Assembly: GCA_027625915.1 (NCBI GenBank)
Contig: JANTQA010000021.1
Span: 3,534,001 to 3,598,000, forward strand
Direction: 5' to 3'
Source of the DNA: Anaeramoeba flamelloides
Taxonomy: Eukaryota > Metamonada > Anaeramoebidae
Length of the DNA: 64,000 bases
In this document: positions 34,731-45,731 of the stretch, one piece after another
Position numbering within the stretch: position 1 is the first letter of the stretch
How the letters are laid out: the number at the start of each line of letters is the position of its first letter
Made by a program: the position numbers and the translations under genes
The notes under the pieces: generated by a model
The model's database searches: none
What the model saw: only the letters and a program-made list of their open reading frames with translations
What the model was told of the DNA's origin: nothing

Positions 34731-35693
34731 ATCATTTTTTATTAGGGTATTGCACCATTTTTATGTTTTTAAGTTTTGTTTTTGTTTTGAAAAATTGAAA
34801 CAGATCCAGAACACCTTTTCATATATTTTTTTTGAATAAATTTTAATAAATTTTTGATAGAGATGATTTAAAAGAATTCTAAACTGTTTGGCAGTTCTTT
34901 TATCACAACTTTTTGAAATTTTTGTTTTCAAAAAAGCATTTTATTTAGATTGTTTGATATTATTTTCAGTAAATTTCTGTTTGATCCGACATTAAATACT
35001 ACATTTCTGAACTATGTCAGAAGTAAACGGAAAATTTTTAATCTCATTGCCTCAACAGCAAAAGAAAAAGTGAATTATTTCATGTATATGCTTCCGACAA
35101 GTATAAAATTTGAGCAAATTAAAGATAATCCAAATTGATAATGGAATTTTTATGTAGAGCAATATTAAAAAAGTGTGTTCTTGAGGTGTTTAATAGATGT
35201 CTAAAACAATTGTCTACAAACTGGATTAGATCTATTTTGAGGGATAAATTAAAAAAAGTTTTTGATAACACTTTACTAACACAACTTTAAGGACTATCTG
35301 TATTTTTGTTTTGGATGAGAACTGAAATACAATACTGTCATCTAAAAAAACTTTTTCAAATCTAGAGTGTTTAAAGGAAAGCCAAAATATTGCAAATTTT
35401 ATGTTTTTTTTCATTTTTTGACAAACTCTAAGTATTTATTGATAAAATTAATGAATTTTCGAAACAAAAAACGGTAAATTTAAACATCTATTTTTTTGCA
35501 CTTAAGGTTCACTCACTTTCTACTTGATATGAAAGTGTATTTAAAGAATTTTCCTAAACTCTTTCAGATTTTCCATACAATTGGAAATTTAGATAAGAAA
35601 ATTTTGCTATTCAAACTTTTCCGAGAAAATTAGTACTGAGATTTGTGACAATATTTTTTTGTGAATTAACCAAAAATAAAAAAAAAAATTTAA
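34731..35693. other. Downstream A/T-rich DNA, nothing recognised
   Basis: The frames at 34950 (plus) and 35232 (minus) lack protein-like composition. The first 100-150 bp are probably the 3' UTR of the membrane-protein gene. Confidence 0.4.
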
Positions 35694-36274
35694 ATATGTC
35701 CCTACGAACCAAAAAACACTAAAATTGGAAAACTGAACAAATACCTTCCATTAATACAATTAAAAAAACTAAATGAAAAAAATAAAAATAAATAAAGTTT
35801 CAATTTAACTTTTTCTTGAAAACATTTTTTGCCAAAATTATTGAATTCATACTTGAAATTATCTATATTTTTAGATACAATATCTTGTTTTAACTCATTT
35901 ACAAAAACAAATTCTAAATTATGGGGAATTTTCTTTTGACAAAAGGGACTAATTTGGTCCTCAAATGTTTTTTTTAGTTTTAAATGGTAGAATTAAAAAA
36001 AAATCAAAACTAAAAAAGATAAACTCTCTGGAAAAGCATTCTAATTTAATATATTATCTTATTTTTTGATTTCAAGCTTTTCTCAACCCCAATTTTTCAA
36101 AAAAAAATAAAAAGAGCACATTAATTTCAAAAAATATTTTTGATATTCAAAAGTTGAGAGTGTTTTTATTCTAAAAAAATTTCTCCCATTGGTTAATTGA
36201 ATTAAGTTATAAACTTATATTTCGAAAAATATTAATCAGAAAAAAATAATGCTTAATTTTATTAAGGACATATT
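35694..36274. repeat. 580-bp dispersed element, copy 1
   Basis: Starts ATATGTCCCTACGAACC and ends TTAAGGACATATT, so there are short inverted ends (ATGTCCYTA). The whole 580 bp is repeated in reverse at 41818-42399 with very few differences. The reverse strand holds a protein-like stretch also seen in copy 2 (NELKQDIVSKNIDNFKFEF), perhaps a transposase scrap. Confidence 0.85.
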
Positions 36275-37869
36275 ATAAGAGAATAGGATTTCTTGTCCAA
36301 CATTCATTTACCCCAAAAAATGTAGTTTTAGCAAACCAAGTAAATGTAATGCTTTTTAAATGACACATAGCCTTTAAGAATAGGGACAGCTTTTAAATTA
36401 GAAATGGACAATATAAAGTTAGGATATTAGTGTTGGTTTAAGTGATTAATTTCTGTTTTTGAAGAGTTACAATTTCCATTTTCTTGAAAAGACCACAGTT
36501 TTGAAAACTATTAATATACAGACAACACTGTACACTGATAATACACCTCATACTAAAACGTTGTTTCTGTCAAATTTCCCCATGTTTTTTTTCAAATTTC
36601 AATTATTTTTTGAGAATTGGCATTTTAAAGAACAAATCAGAAATAAATAGAATAATAAACAAACCAAATAATAGTTAATCTTCCTCTGAAATAAAACTAA
36701 TAAATTGATTGATTTTCTGAAAAATTGAAAAACTCAATATTCTTCGGTAACTCATTGAAAAAAACAATAAAGTTCATATTGATCTTTGATTGAAGATCTA
36801 AATAAAATTCTAATAGAAATCAATATAATTTCTCTACAATCATTTTCACTATTTCAATAATATTAAATAACATGGTTTTACCTTGTGACTGTAGATCTTG
36901 CAATAACAAAAAAATTTTTAAAATGAATTAGGTTTTTAAAAAAAAAAGATGTGAAAAATTAAAAGAAATAAAGAAGAAAATGATTTCAATTTTGATATTT
37001 CCAAAATAAAATTTTTCCTTGTAATATTCACTCAAACACTTTAAATACATGTGATTAATGGATTAAAACTTGGCCCCTTTGAATGGATAATGGTTTATAA
37101 AAAACATTCTCGTCTGTAAGTGTAAAATCACCTAAAGAAAAGAATCAAAATAGTCAACTATATTAAGACTTTATTGAACTTCCAGAGTTACTGGCAAGCA
37201 ACATTACATTTCCCAATATTCTTTTATTATTTTTTTAAATTTCAAAAACTGGAAATTTTTTTCCAGACCAAAAAGGGTAAAAAAATTTGATTTAAAAAAA
37301 ACAAAACATATGGAATTTATTTGAATATTTTTAAAGTTATACAAATTAACAATATTTAAATGATTTTAAAAACCAGAAACTATTTTTTAAAAACATAAAA
37401 GCCAAAAGGTGTTTAAATGATTAGTTTTTAAACATTTCAAAACTAAAAATTTATTAACTTAAATGTTATTGGATTTTGATCTTTTAATTATATAGCTCAA
37501 ACAAATTCAGTACTAAATTCTATAAATAGTCACAACTTGAAAAAATTTGTTTTAAAAAACAATTAACATTTGCTAATTTTCTCCTTTTTAATAACTTCAC
37601 TTATAATAAACACACATTTGGTTAATATAAGATTTTTATTCAAAAAATGATTTTTGAAAGATATTTGAGAATTTAAGTTGAAAATCCACTTTTCCATGTT
37701 CTAATAAGATTTTTTTCACATTGAATTATAAAAAATTTAAAAAAGAATTATTCACCGTTAAAACCGCCTTTTATTATCTGTCAAAAGTATTTGAAATTTA
37801 ATAAATGCCTTTAGAATGGATAATCAATTATTTTGACAATTAACGAATTATTTATTGTTTTGAATTGAA
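36275..37869. other. A/T-rich DNA, nothing recognised
   Basis: No repeat or gene recognised. The 63-codon frame at 36459 has no motif. Confidence 0.4.
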
Positions 37870-38620
37870 AAAAATATTTTTTTTTTGTTTTTTACTGTAG
37901 GTTTTTTTTAATTCTGAAATAAACAGAAAATTTCTTAAAGTTTCAGTTTATTTCAATAAGTAAAAAAAAAACTTGGACACTTTTGTTAGGATTTATAGAA
38001 TTTAAAAGAATTGGGTAAAATCATATAGATTGAACTCTATTCTTTTAAATTCTGGAAAATCACCTTTAGATTTTCTTGATTTTTCTATTTATTTAGAAAA
38101 TCCATAGAATTTCTTTAGGTTTTTTTGAGTTTTCTATTTATTTGTGAAGTGTTCTAGGTTTTTTTGAGTTTTCTGTTTATTAGGACAATTGATAGATTTT
38201 ACGAATACAGTCAGTTCCACTTTTAAGACACAAAATTCAACGAAAATTTAAGGCACAATAAAAATCTCAAATTAAGGCACAAAATTCAGATTCTAGTAAA
38301 ATAAATTGTTAAATAAAAAATATCTAAATTTTGTGCCTTAATTTGAAATTTTTTTGTGCCTTAAATTTCGTTGCTAGTTTGTGCCTTAAAAGTGAAACTG
38401 ACTGTATCCGTTTTACAAATAAGAGATAAAACCCCAAGAAAACAAACTTTTGTTTTTTTTTTTAATTTTTGACATGTAAATAAAATTTATTTAATTTTCT
38501 TTCGATTTCAATAATTAACAAAAACCACAGTTAGGGTTTCTAAAATTTTAAAAACAATGTGAAAAATCATTGATTATACTCAAGATTTTTTAACCCTGGA
38601 AAACATATTACACGGATTAT
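37870..38620. repeat. Modular palindrome array with an inserted MITE
   Basis: Shares modules with 27395-28490: GAGTTTTCTGTTTATT, AGTGTTCTAGGTTTTTTTG, and an ATTGATAGATTTTACG / CGTTTTACAAATAA hairpin arm. The loop of the last hairpin is split by the 197-bp MITE 38208-38404. Confidence 0.65.
38208..38404. mobile_element. 197-bp pogo/Tc1-like MITE with TA duplication
   Basis: Left end CAGTCAGTTCCACTTTTAAG preceded by TA; right end the inverse, CTTAAAAGTGAAACTGACTG, followed by TA. The two arms of about 80 bp are near-complete inverted repeats (AAATTTAAGGCACAATAAAA and so on). CAGT ends with a TA target fit the pogo/Tigger branch. Half copy at 26784. Confidence 0.85.
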
Positions 38621-39318
38621 TTATCATCAGTTCATTTATCCTCTATTGTGTTTTTTTTTTTTTTTAGATATTTGTATTTTTTTTTTCAACACTATTAGTT
38701 ATTATCTATCCAAGGAAATATATAAAAGTTGAATTTAACTAAAATCTTGTACCAGATCATTTTAAAATTTTTACCCCAAAATAGACCTTATTTTTCTAGA
38801 CTAGAGACTTCCAAATATCACTGTACCACAACAAAACAATAAATACAACAACTTCTTGATTCTAAAGTCTTAAAATTTTGATTATATTTTGATTAAAACT
38901 TTATTAACAAGTATCAATTGGTGATTGAAGTAATATTTTTGTCTAACTTAGAATTTTCAATTTTATTTTTTTCATAATTATGATGTTTCACAAGAAATTG
39001 ATGCCATTTTTTTGGTTTAAATGTAATTAGCATTTTAAACAACTACCCGAGAGTATATTTAAGGTCAAATCAATTTTAAAGGTTTATCCCTTGAAGTTTT
39101 TAATATATTTTAAATGATGAATGAAATTTTTTTAAAATTATTTCACTTTTTATTGATTTATTATTTAGTTTTTTTGATAAATATTCTCAAAAAATGTTTC
39201 TATTTTGATCCTTGATTTTTCTAATTTCTTTTCTATAATCAAACTTTACTAAGCCAACACTGTTTTTACTTATTGTTTATTCTCAGTTTTCTTTCATTGA
39301 TTAATGCAGAGGAAGTAG
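38621..39318. other. A/T-rich DNA, nothing recognised
   Basis: No coding signal or repeat match noticed. Confidence 0.4.
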
Positions 39319-39500
39319 TTAAGGGGTAGTATTTATTATTTTTTTTTTTTTTTTGGCTAATTTCTAAATAAGGATTCCTTATCGAGAAGTATGTTCAATA
39401 TTGAAAATAAACAGGCGATTTCAAATCGAAGTAATTGGCAAAAAATTTTCTCAGTTTATTAAATATAGGTAAAAAAATTTAATAGAGATTAGTCCCTTAA
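39319..39500. mobile_element. 182-bp TTAA MITE, copy 2
   Basis: TTAAGGGGTAGTATTTATT at the left, AATAGAGATTAGTCCCTTAA at the right. Reverse-complement relative of 11859-12044. Confidence 0.8.
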
Positions 39501-39860
39501 GAAAAAAAACAATGATTAATTCGACAAATTGAAAGATAATTATATTGAATTCAAACGAAACTACACTTTTTATTTTGAAACACAGATTATATAAGTCGAG
39601 AGAAGCTATTTTGATAACAGTTCTTTTCTAAATTTGATATAATTTCTCAAAATAATGACCTGAGAATTAATAAAAGTATTGAAAAATATTCTATTAATTT
39701 TGATTTGATAAAACTAAAAATTCATTTTTTTATTTTTCTCAATTTAAATAAAAATCCAAATTAGAAAATTGTATTAGAAGTCAAGTTTTTCAAACATTTG
39801 AAAAAAAAAACATAAAATTCCTTCCTAATCAATTTAAATAACCTTTTAAAAAAAACTCAA
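39501..39860. other. 5' flank of the WD40/BTB gene
   Basis: Probable promoter and 5' UTR region for the exon at 39861; no motif identified. Confidence 0.4.
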
Positions 39861-40022
39861 ATGAACAAAAAAAAATCAAAAAATCAAAAAATAGCCAAAG
39901 AATTAACCCACAAAAATATCCAAATCTTTTACAATGATGAAGATCCTATTTTCTTTATTATGATTGACGAACAAAATTTATATATTTCACATGAAAATGA
40001 TATCATCCAAACACCAAAAGAC
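39861..40022 (+). CDS. Probable first exon of the WD40/tandem-BTB gene
   Basis: ATG followed by 54 in-frame codons (NKKKSKNQKIAKELTHKNIQ, then DPIFFIMIDEQNLYISHEND), ending at a GTAAAT donor in phase 0. The second half looks like a propeller blade, and ELTHKNIQIF resembles LLTKNTEIYE in the main exon downstream. Phase 0 matches an acceptor CAAAG at 45779, giving a 547-residue protein with a 5.8-kb intron. An alternative is a 62-bp intron to an acceptor TTTTTTTTAG at 40084, with a following exon reading CKILVNLNLQLSS; how that would continue is unclear. Confidence 0.5.
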
Positions 40023-41817
40023 GTAAATTAAACAAAAAATTTTTATCTTTTTTCTATTCTTTTTTTCTTTTCAATTTTTTTTAGTGCAAAATCCTCGTCA
40101 ATTTGAATCTACAGCTGAGTTCCAAAATTTATAAAAAACGGTTTAAAATCTTGTTTTTCTCTCTCCATTAAATCTCTTGAATAAAAAAGAAATAAAAACA
40201 AAAGTATTAAACTTTTGAAAAAAGAAAAAAAACACAAGATTTTTTTTTTTTCTTCTATCTTTTGCTGTTTGGATTTTTTTATGAAACACAATGACCATTT
40301 ACACGAGAAGACGACAGTTTTTAAAATTAACCATATTCTAGCAGTAGTGTCAAGCAATAATACACTCGATAATATAATCACAATCTAGTTCCAAAGTACA
40401 AAATTATCTCCAAATAAAATCATTTTTTTTCACACACTAATTTTATTATCACTTGTAAATCTTATTAAATTTTGAAAATAGCCAAGCTCAAGAAAAAAAA
40501 AACTATATCTTTGGTAAGTTGAAAGGTTTCATTTTCGAATATTTAAGAAAACCAAACCCAAGAGATAAATTTACAACTTGATAATGGTTTTTTTAAAATC
40601 ACAAAAAAAACGTTAATGCAACAAAAAAAAGTTATTCAAAAACATCAAAAAGAATGAAAACAAAATAATACATTTTTTGATTCAATTTTAAATGACTATT
40701 CGTCCCATTTAAACCAACTTTCCAAAAGAATTGAATTCTTCTATTTACTGAATGATCTTTTTTTTAAATTTATCCCAAAATAAACCAAAAACTAAGAGTA
40801 ACATAAGATTATAATTGTTTCCCCCTTTTCACTCAATACTATTGTTTAATATTTGAAAACAGTCAAAAACCATCAAATTTCAGAGTGATTAGATTTTCGA
40901 AATAGTAAATGGTACTTTATGAATCAAAGATGGAATGATTTAAAATTGAATAATATGAGATATCAAAATATTTATTTGGTTTAATCTGATCACCCAGCCA
41001 ATGGCGACACAAGCACTTCTTACTTCTGAAACGATCCATTTAATAACAATTCAAAAAAAACAACAAAAAAAAAAACAAATAATAGAACAATTGGCTTGGT
41101 GTAAGAAACAATCGACTTTTTTGGTTTTTACTTTTGTGAATGATCTTGTTTTTACTTTGAAAAGCAAAAAAAACCATTAATCCAAAATGTATATTGCCAA
41201 TGACTTTTGTGATCGTTTCTTCTCTGCTTGAATGGGTGCTATTGTTTAACGGAACTGATTCTCTAAGATAAAAATTTGAAAGTTTACACTGAAGGGAGTA
41301 ACACCAAAAAAGTCAAAATTTTCACTTTTTAATATTTTCAAAGAAGATTAGAAAACAACATTTTAAACTTTACTTGTGTCTAGTTGCATTTTTAGTATTC
41401 AAAAAGTACTTATTTAAAAAAAAACAATTTATTAATTTTAATTTCAAACAGAAAATAAAATGCCACAATAGAATGTTGAGTTGATTTGTTTAATCTACTT
41501 TGGGGAATGTTTAATGGTTTAACACTTTATTCTGATCTCAGCATTCTATTATGGTATTTTATTTCATGTTGGAAAAAAATTTAAAAAATTGTTTTGAAAC
41601 CAAGCACTTTAAATAGCAAAAATCAAACAAAACCACATCCTAAATAAACAAGACAATTTTCAGATCCAATTGTGAATTAAAAAAAAAAGTGAAAGTGTTG
41701 ACTTCTTGTATGGACTCTTATTTTAATTGAACTTACTCAAAAATTTAAAAAGGAACAATACGTACTTAACAATAAAAAAAAAAATGAAATGGTAAACAAC
41801 CTTAAGATTGTTCATTT
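40023..41817. other. Putative intron DNA with a 59-codon frame
   Basis: If the exon at 39861 belongs to the BTB gene, this is intron. An ATG frame at 41001-41180 starts MATQALLTSETIHLITIQ, has a Lys/Gln run and ends VFTLKSKKNH; its first 40 bases are richer in G/C than the surroundings. It may be a small gene or an exon of unknown partner. The minus frame at 40109 is not supported. Confidence 0.3.
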
Positions 41818-42399
41818 TATATGTCCTTAATAAAATTAAGCACTATTTTTTTCTGATTAATATTTTTCGAAATATAAGTTTATAACTTAATTCAATTAAC
41901 CAATGGGAGAAATTTTTTTAGAATAAAAACACTCTCAACTTTTGAATATCAAAAATATTTTTTGAAATTAATGTGCTCTTTTTTATTTTTTTTTGAAAAA
42001 TTGGGGTTGAGAAAAGCTTGAAATCAAAAAATAAGATAATATATTAAATTAGAATGCTTTTCCAGAGAGTTTATCTTTTTTAGTTTTGATTTTTTTTTAA
42101 TTCTACCATTTAAAACTAAAAAAAACATTTGAGGACCAAATTAGTCCCTTTTGTCAAAAGAAAATTCCTATAATTTAGAATTTGTTTTTGTAAATGAGTT
42201 AAAACAAGATATTGTATCTAAAAATATAGATAATTTCAAGTTTGAATTCAATGATTTTGGCAAAAAATGTTTTCAAGAAAAAGTTAAGTTGAAACTTTAT
42301 TTATTTTTATTTTTTTCATTTAGTTTTTTTAATTGTATTAATGGAAGGTATTTGTTCAGTTTTCCATTTTTAGTGTTTTTTGGTTCGTAGGGACATATT
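41818..42399. repeat. 580-bp dispersed element, copy 2 (inverted)
   Basis: Reverse complement of 35694-36274: begins TATGTCCTTAATAAAATTAAG and ends CGTAGGGACATATT. The plus strand has a frame at 42151 with SYNLEFVFVNELKQDIVSKN followed by FKFEFNDFGKKCFQEKVKLK, which then runs into Phe-rich noise. The pair are 5.5 kb apart in opposite directions. Confidence 0.85.
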
Positions 42400-43744
42400 A
42401 AACCTTTTTGTGAAATATTTTGAATTTAAATTGATGTTTTTAAAAAACGATTCCACCAAGCGATTGTTTTAACTAAAGAGAATTAAAAATCTAGAATACA
42501 CTTTAATGATTTCTATTATCCTGGGTATTTGTATTGTTAGTGAATCTAATATAATAATAAGTTGGGATTCAAGGATTATTCCAAAAAGAATATAGTATTG
42601 TTTCTGCAAATGTTCCATCAACCCACCAACCAGGTATAAAACCAAAAGAAAAATATCTTTTGATTTGATCACTGGTTTAATTTGTTTCTTTTAATTTATT
42701 TTTCAAAATTGATTGCTTCTTTGAAGTTCTTTGTATAATCAAATTATTATTTTACTAAATTCTAAAATATGTTAAGATTACTTGAAAAGTTACAAAAGTT
42801 TGAAACTGGAATTAATTTTTAACACTGGTATGAATACAAATATCATGATTTACAATTTACTCTTATATAATAGAATCTCACAATTCCAAATAATTACACA
42901 TTTTACTAAAAATTGATTAGGAATTGAAATAAAAATACCAAATTAATCTTTTGTTCTTTGAAAAAATGAATAATTATTATGAATTAAAAGTATTTTTTAA
43001 AATGTACAAAATAATGAATTTTAAAGATTGGAAGGGTAATAGAAAAAGTTTTTTTTTTTGATTTTATTTTCCTGATATATTCTGTTAAATTGATTAGTTG
43101 AAGTTGAGTAAATATTGTAAAAAAACGTTTAAATAAATCCTAATTTAATACTTCTAAAATAAGGATATATTTGTATTTATTAAAATTCAAAAGAATTATC
43201 TTGAAAATATTATGGTAATTTTGAAAGATAAAAACAAAAGGTGGTTTATTATTTTATTAATAATAAATAAGTTACTAAAACATTTCAAGTAAGGTAAAAA
43301 AAAAAAAAAAGGAATTTAATTAATTAACGTAAAATTGTTAAATAATATGAAAAGAATATTATCAAAGAAAAAGAATCACTCTTTAAAAGTTTTACACCGT
43401 TAAATAAAAATTTATATTAGAAATACCAATAAACCCTGAAATTCTCTTTTCTAAAATCGAATTTTGAAAAAAAATAATTATTATTTTATTGATGGAAGAT
43501 GTGTAAATTACCCTCAAATTTCCTTTTACTTAAATTTCCTCAAAGGTAAATTAAGCGTAAAATCATAAATTTCACTATTGTTCAAGGGAAAGAAACACCC
43601 TGAATTTTTTTTATTTAAAAATGCAAAAAGCAAAAAATTGAAAAGGAAAAATTGAAAAGAAAAAAAAAAAAAAAGAAATTTAAAAAGGGTTTACAAGAAG
43701 CAATAGGTAAAAAATCAAAAAAAAAAAGAAAAATACAATGCTAT
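42400..43744. other. A/T-rich DNA, nothing recognised
   Basis: The frame at 42469 on the minus strand has no motif. Purine tract and poly-A runs at 43640-43730. Confidence 0.4.
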
Positions 43745-44035
43745 CTTTAATTAAGGACACCCAAAATCACAGCCACGGCACTTTTGGTTAATTTAATTTA
43801 ATAATTTGATAATTGATCATGAAAGTTTATTTTGGGATCGTTGTTCAATAGTTGTTTAAATTTCTAATATTTTTTGATCAGATTTACTTTAAAATCTTTG
43901 GATATTTTTATAGCCTTTGTTTTTTGTTTTTATTTTCAAGTTATCCATACTTTCGTGTTTCAGTGTCACAGTATTAGTAAGTAACCACTTGATCTTTTTC
44001 CGTTGTAACTCTTCTTTGCAATATAAAGAAGATTT
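43745..44035 (-). repeat. Dispersed LYWEEELQRKK repeat, copy B
   Basis: Minus-strand copy of the family at 26928 and 48570. Its frame (part of a 108-codon minus ORF at 43889-44215) reads SSLYCKEELQRKKIKWLLTN then TVTLKHESMDNLKIK. Homology continues past the stop through AACAACGATCCC and TTCATGATCA words. Confidence 0.6.
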
Positions 44036-44693
44036 AGCCAGGGGAAAAATGGAAAAAAAATAAAAAAAATAATTATTATAATTATTTTTTGAGATCTCTA
44101 TGGGATATTTAGATTTGGGAATATTTGCCGATCTGGTTATTATCAAATAATTAAAAAGTATTCTATAAATATAATCTGAAAATAAAAAGTGAAAGGGTTT
44201 AGTCTTATATCTCAAAAAATCATCTCCTATATAAAAATTAAATAAATTTCTCCAAATTTAAATTTTTTTTTTTAAAGCATATTTTCTCTGAAAATTTAAT
44301 CGTTGATATTACAAAATTAAAGTTTTTACATTTTTTTTTTTAAAATTTTTTAGGGAATCTAGGAACTTAAGAGAACCTATATAATTTTTAATAAAATATT
44401 ACCCATTTCAATTTCAGTGATTTTTATGGTGTTGCTACTCCCTTAAGGCATTTTTTAAAGTATAAAATCTTAGGTGAGATCAAAAAAATGAAGTTTTATA
44501 TTTTTGGATGTAAAATTCAATTTCCAATTTTAATTTTGAATTTTGTCCTCAGAATTTTTTTCCCAAATAACACAAATAGTTATCAAAACCATTTAAAGTT
44601 TCCATTTTGCTTTTTGAGACTATGGTATATTTGAAAACAGCCATCTTCTTGAAAAAATGGTCAATTTATTTCAAAAAAAAATTTCAATAAACA
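44036..44693. other. A/T-rich DNA left of a LINE
   Basis: A CCCTTAAGG word at 44449-44457 looks like one TTAA-type transposon end, but no partner was found. Nothing else recognised. Confidence 0.4.
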
Positions 44694-44709
44694 AAATTCC
44701 TAGATTTTT

Positions 44710-45614
44710 TTAAAAAAGTAAAAGCAAATTTTAAAAAAATCAAGATGATTTTTAGCCAACAACAATTAGCCAATGGAGTAAAATTACAAATGTTTAAATC
44801 GATATGTATTAGCCAATTATTTTATGGATTAGTTATTTTCAATCTAACCCAAAATGATTTCAACTCGATAGATGTTTGGATAAATAAAAAAGTAACAAAA
44901 TTTTTAAAAATTAATCCACATTCCCCAAGAATAATTTATAAAACCGAGGCAAAAATAGACCAAGTAAGAATTTCGATATATAAAAGAAGATTTAAACTCA
45001 AAAATAAATTAGAAATACTTGGTTTCGAACAAATATCAAAAAATTTAAAATTTTCCAAAAAAGACAACGAAAATATTAATTGGAAAGCGGAAAATCTAAA
45101 ATTGCTAAATGCGAATCTTAACCAATTTAGAGAAAATTTAATAATAAATAGCACTGGGTGGAAAGGCCAGGAATATTTAAAAATTATTAGATACAATAAC
45201 AATATAAACAAACAACAAAAATATTTAAAATGGAAGGGCTCAACTTCCATCTTAAAACTAAGAAATTTCACAAATTATCTAAATAGATATTCTTATGTTT
45301 ATGATAAGAATAAAACAAAAACAAAATCTTGCAACTTATGCAAAAAATATAAAAACCTAGATACAGATGAAGATATCGATATTTTTTTTATGGGACTGCC
45401 CATTCTATAAAGAAAATCGAATAATTTGGATTAAAGATTTAATTCAAATTAACAAAAATAATAAGAATAATATTTTTGATATTATTCGAAATAAAGACTC
45501 ATTGTTTATTTTATCATTAGTTAATGATAAAGAAAATTATGATTCTTTATTGAGATTTCTAAACAAAAATTTAGAAATTAGGGCTGTAAGAGGAAATTGA
45601 TTTCCTCCCTTCAA

Positions 45615-45640
<26 letters not shown>
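44710..45640 (+). mobile_element. 5'-truncated LINE, 3' end only
   Basis: About 930 bp of a non-LTR retrotransposon: the tail of the reverse transcriptase protein (frames 44745-45410 and 45367-45600, which overlap through a one-base slip near 45385) with FKSICISQLFYGLVIFNLTQ, then a Cys-x-x-Cys region (SCNLCKKYK) and WDCPFYKENRIIW. It ends in about 28 A. AAATTCCTAGATTTTT at 44694-44709 is repeated at 45641-45656, a 16-bp target duplication. It lies just upstream of the main BTB exon. Confidence 0.88.
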
Positions 45641-45645
<5 letters not shown>

Positions 45646-45731
45646 CCTAGATTTTTGAAAATTCATCAATCAAAATTCAATGGAAATGAAAAAAAAACAC
45701 AAGACTTACTCTTATTTTCTTCTTCTTTATT

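Noticed and set aside
44441-44460. Single CCCTTAAGG transposon-like end
   Set aside because: No opposite end or shared interior was found nearby.
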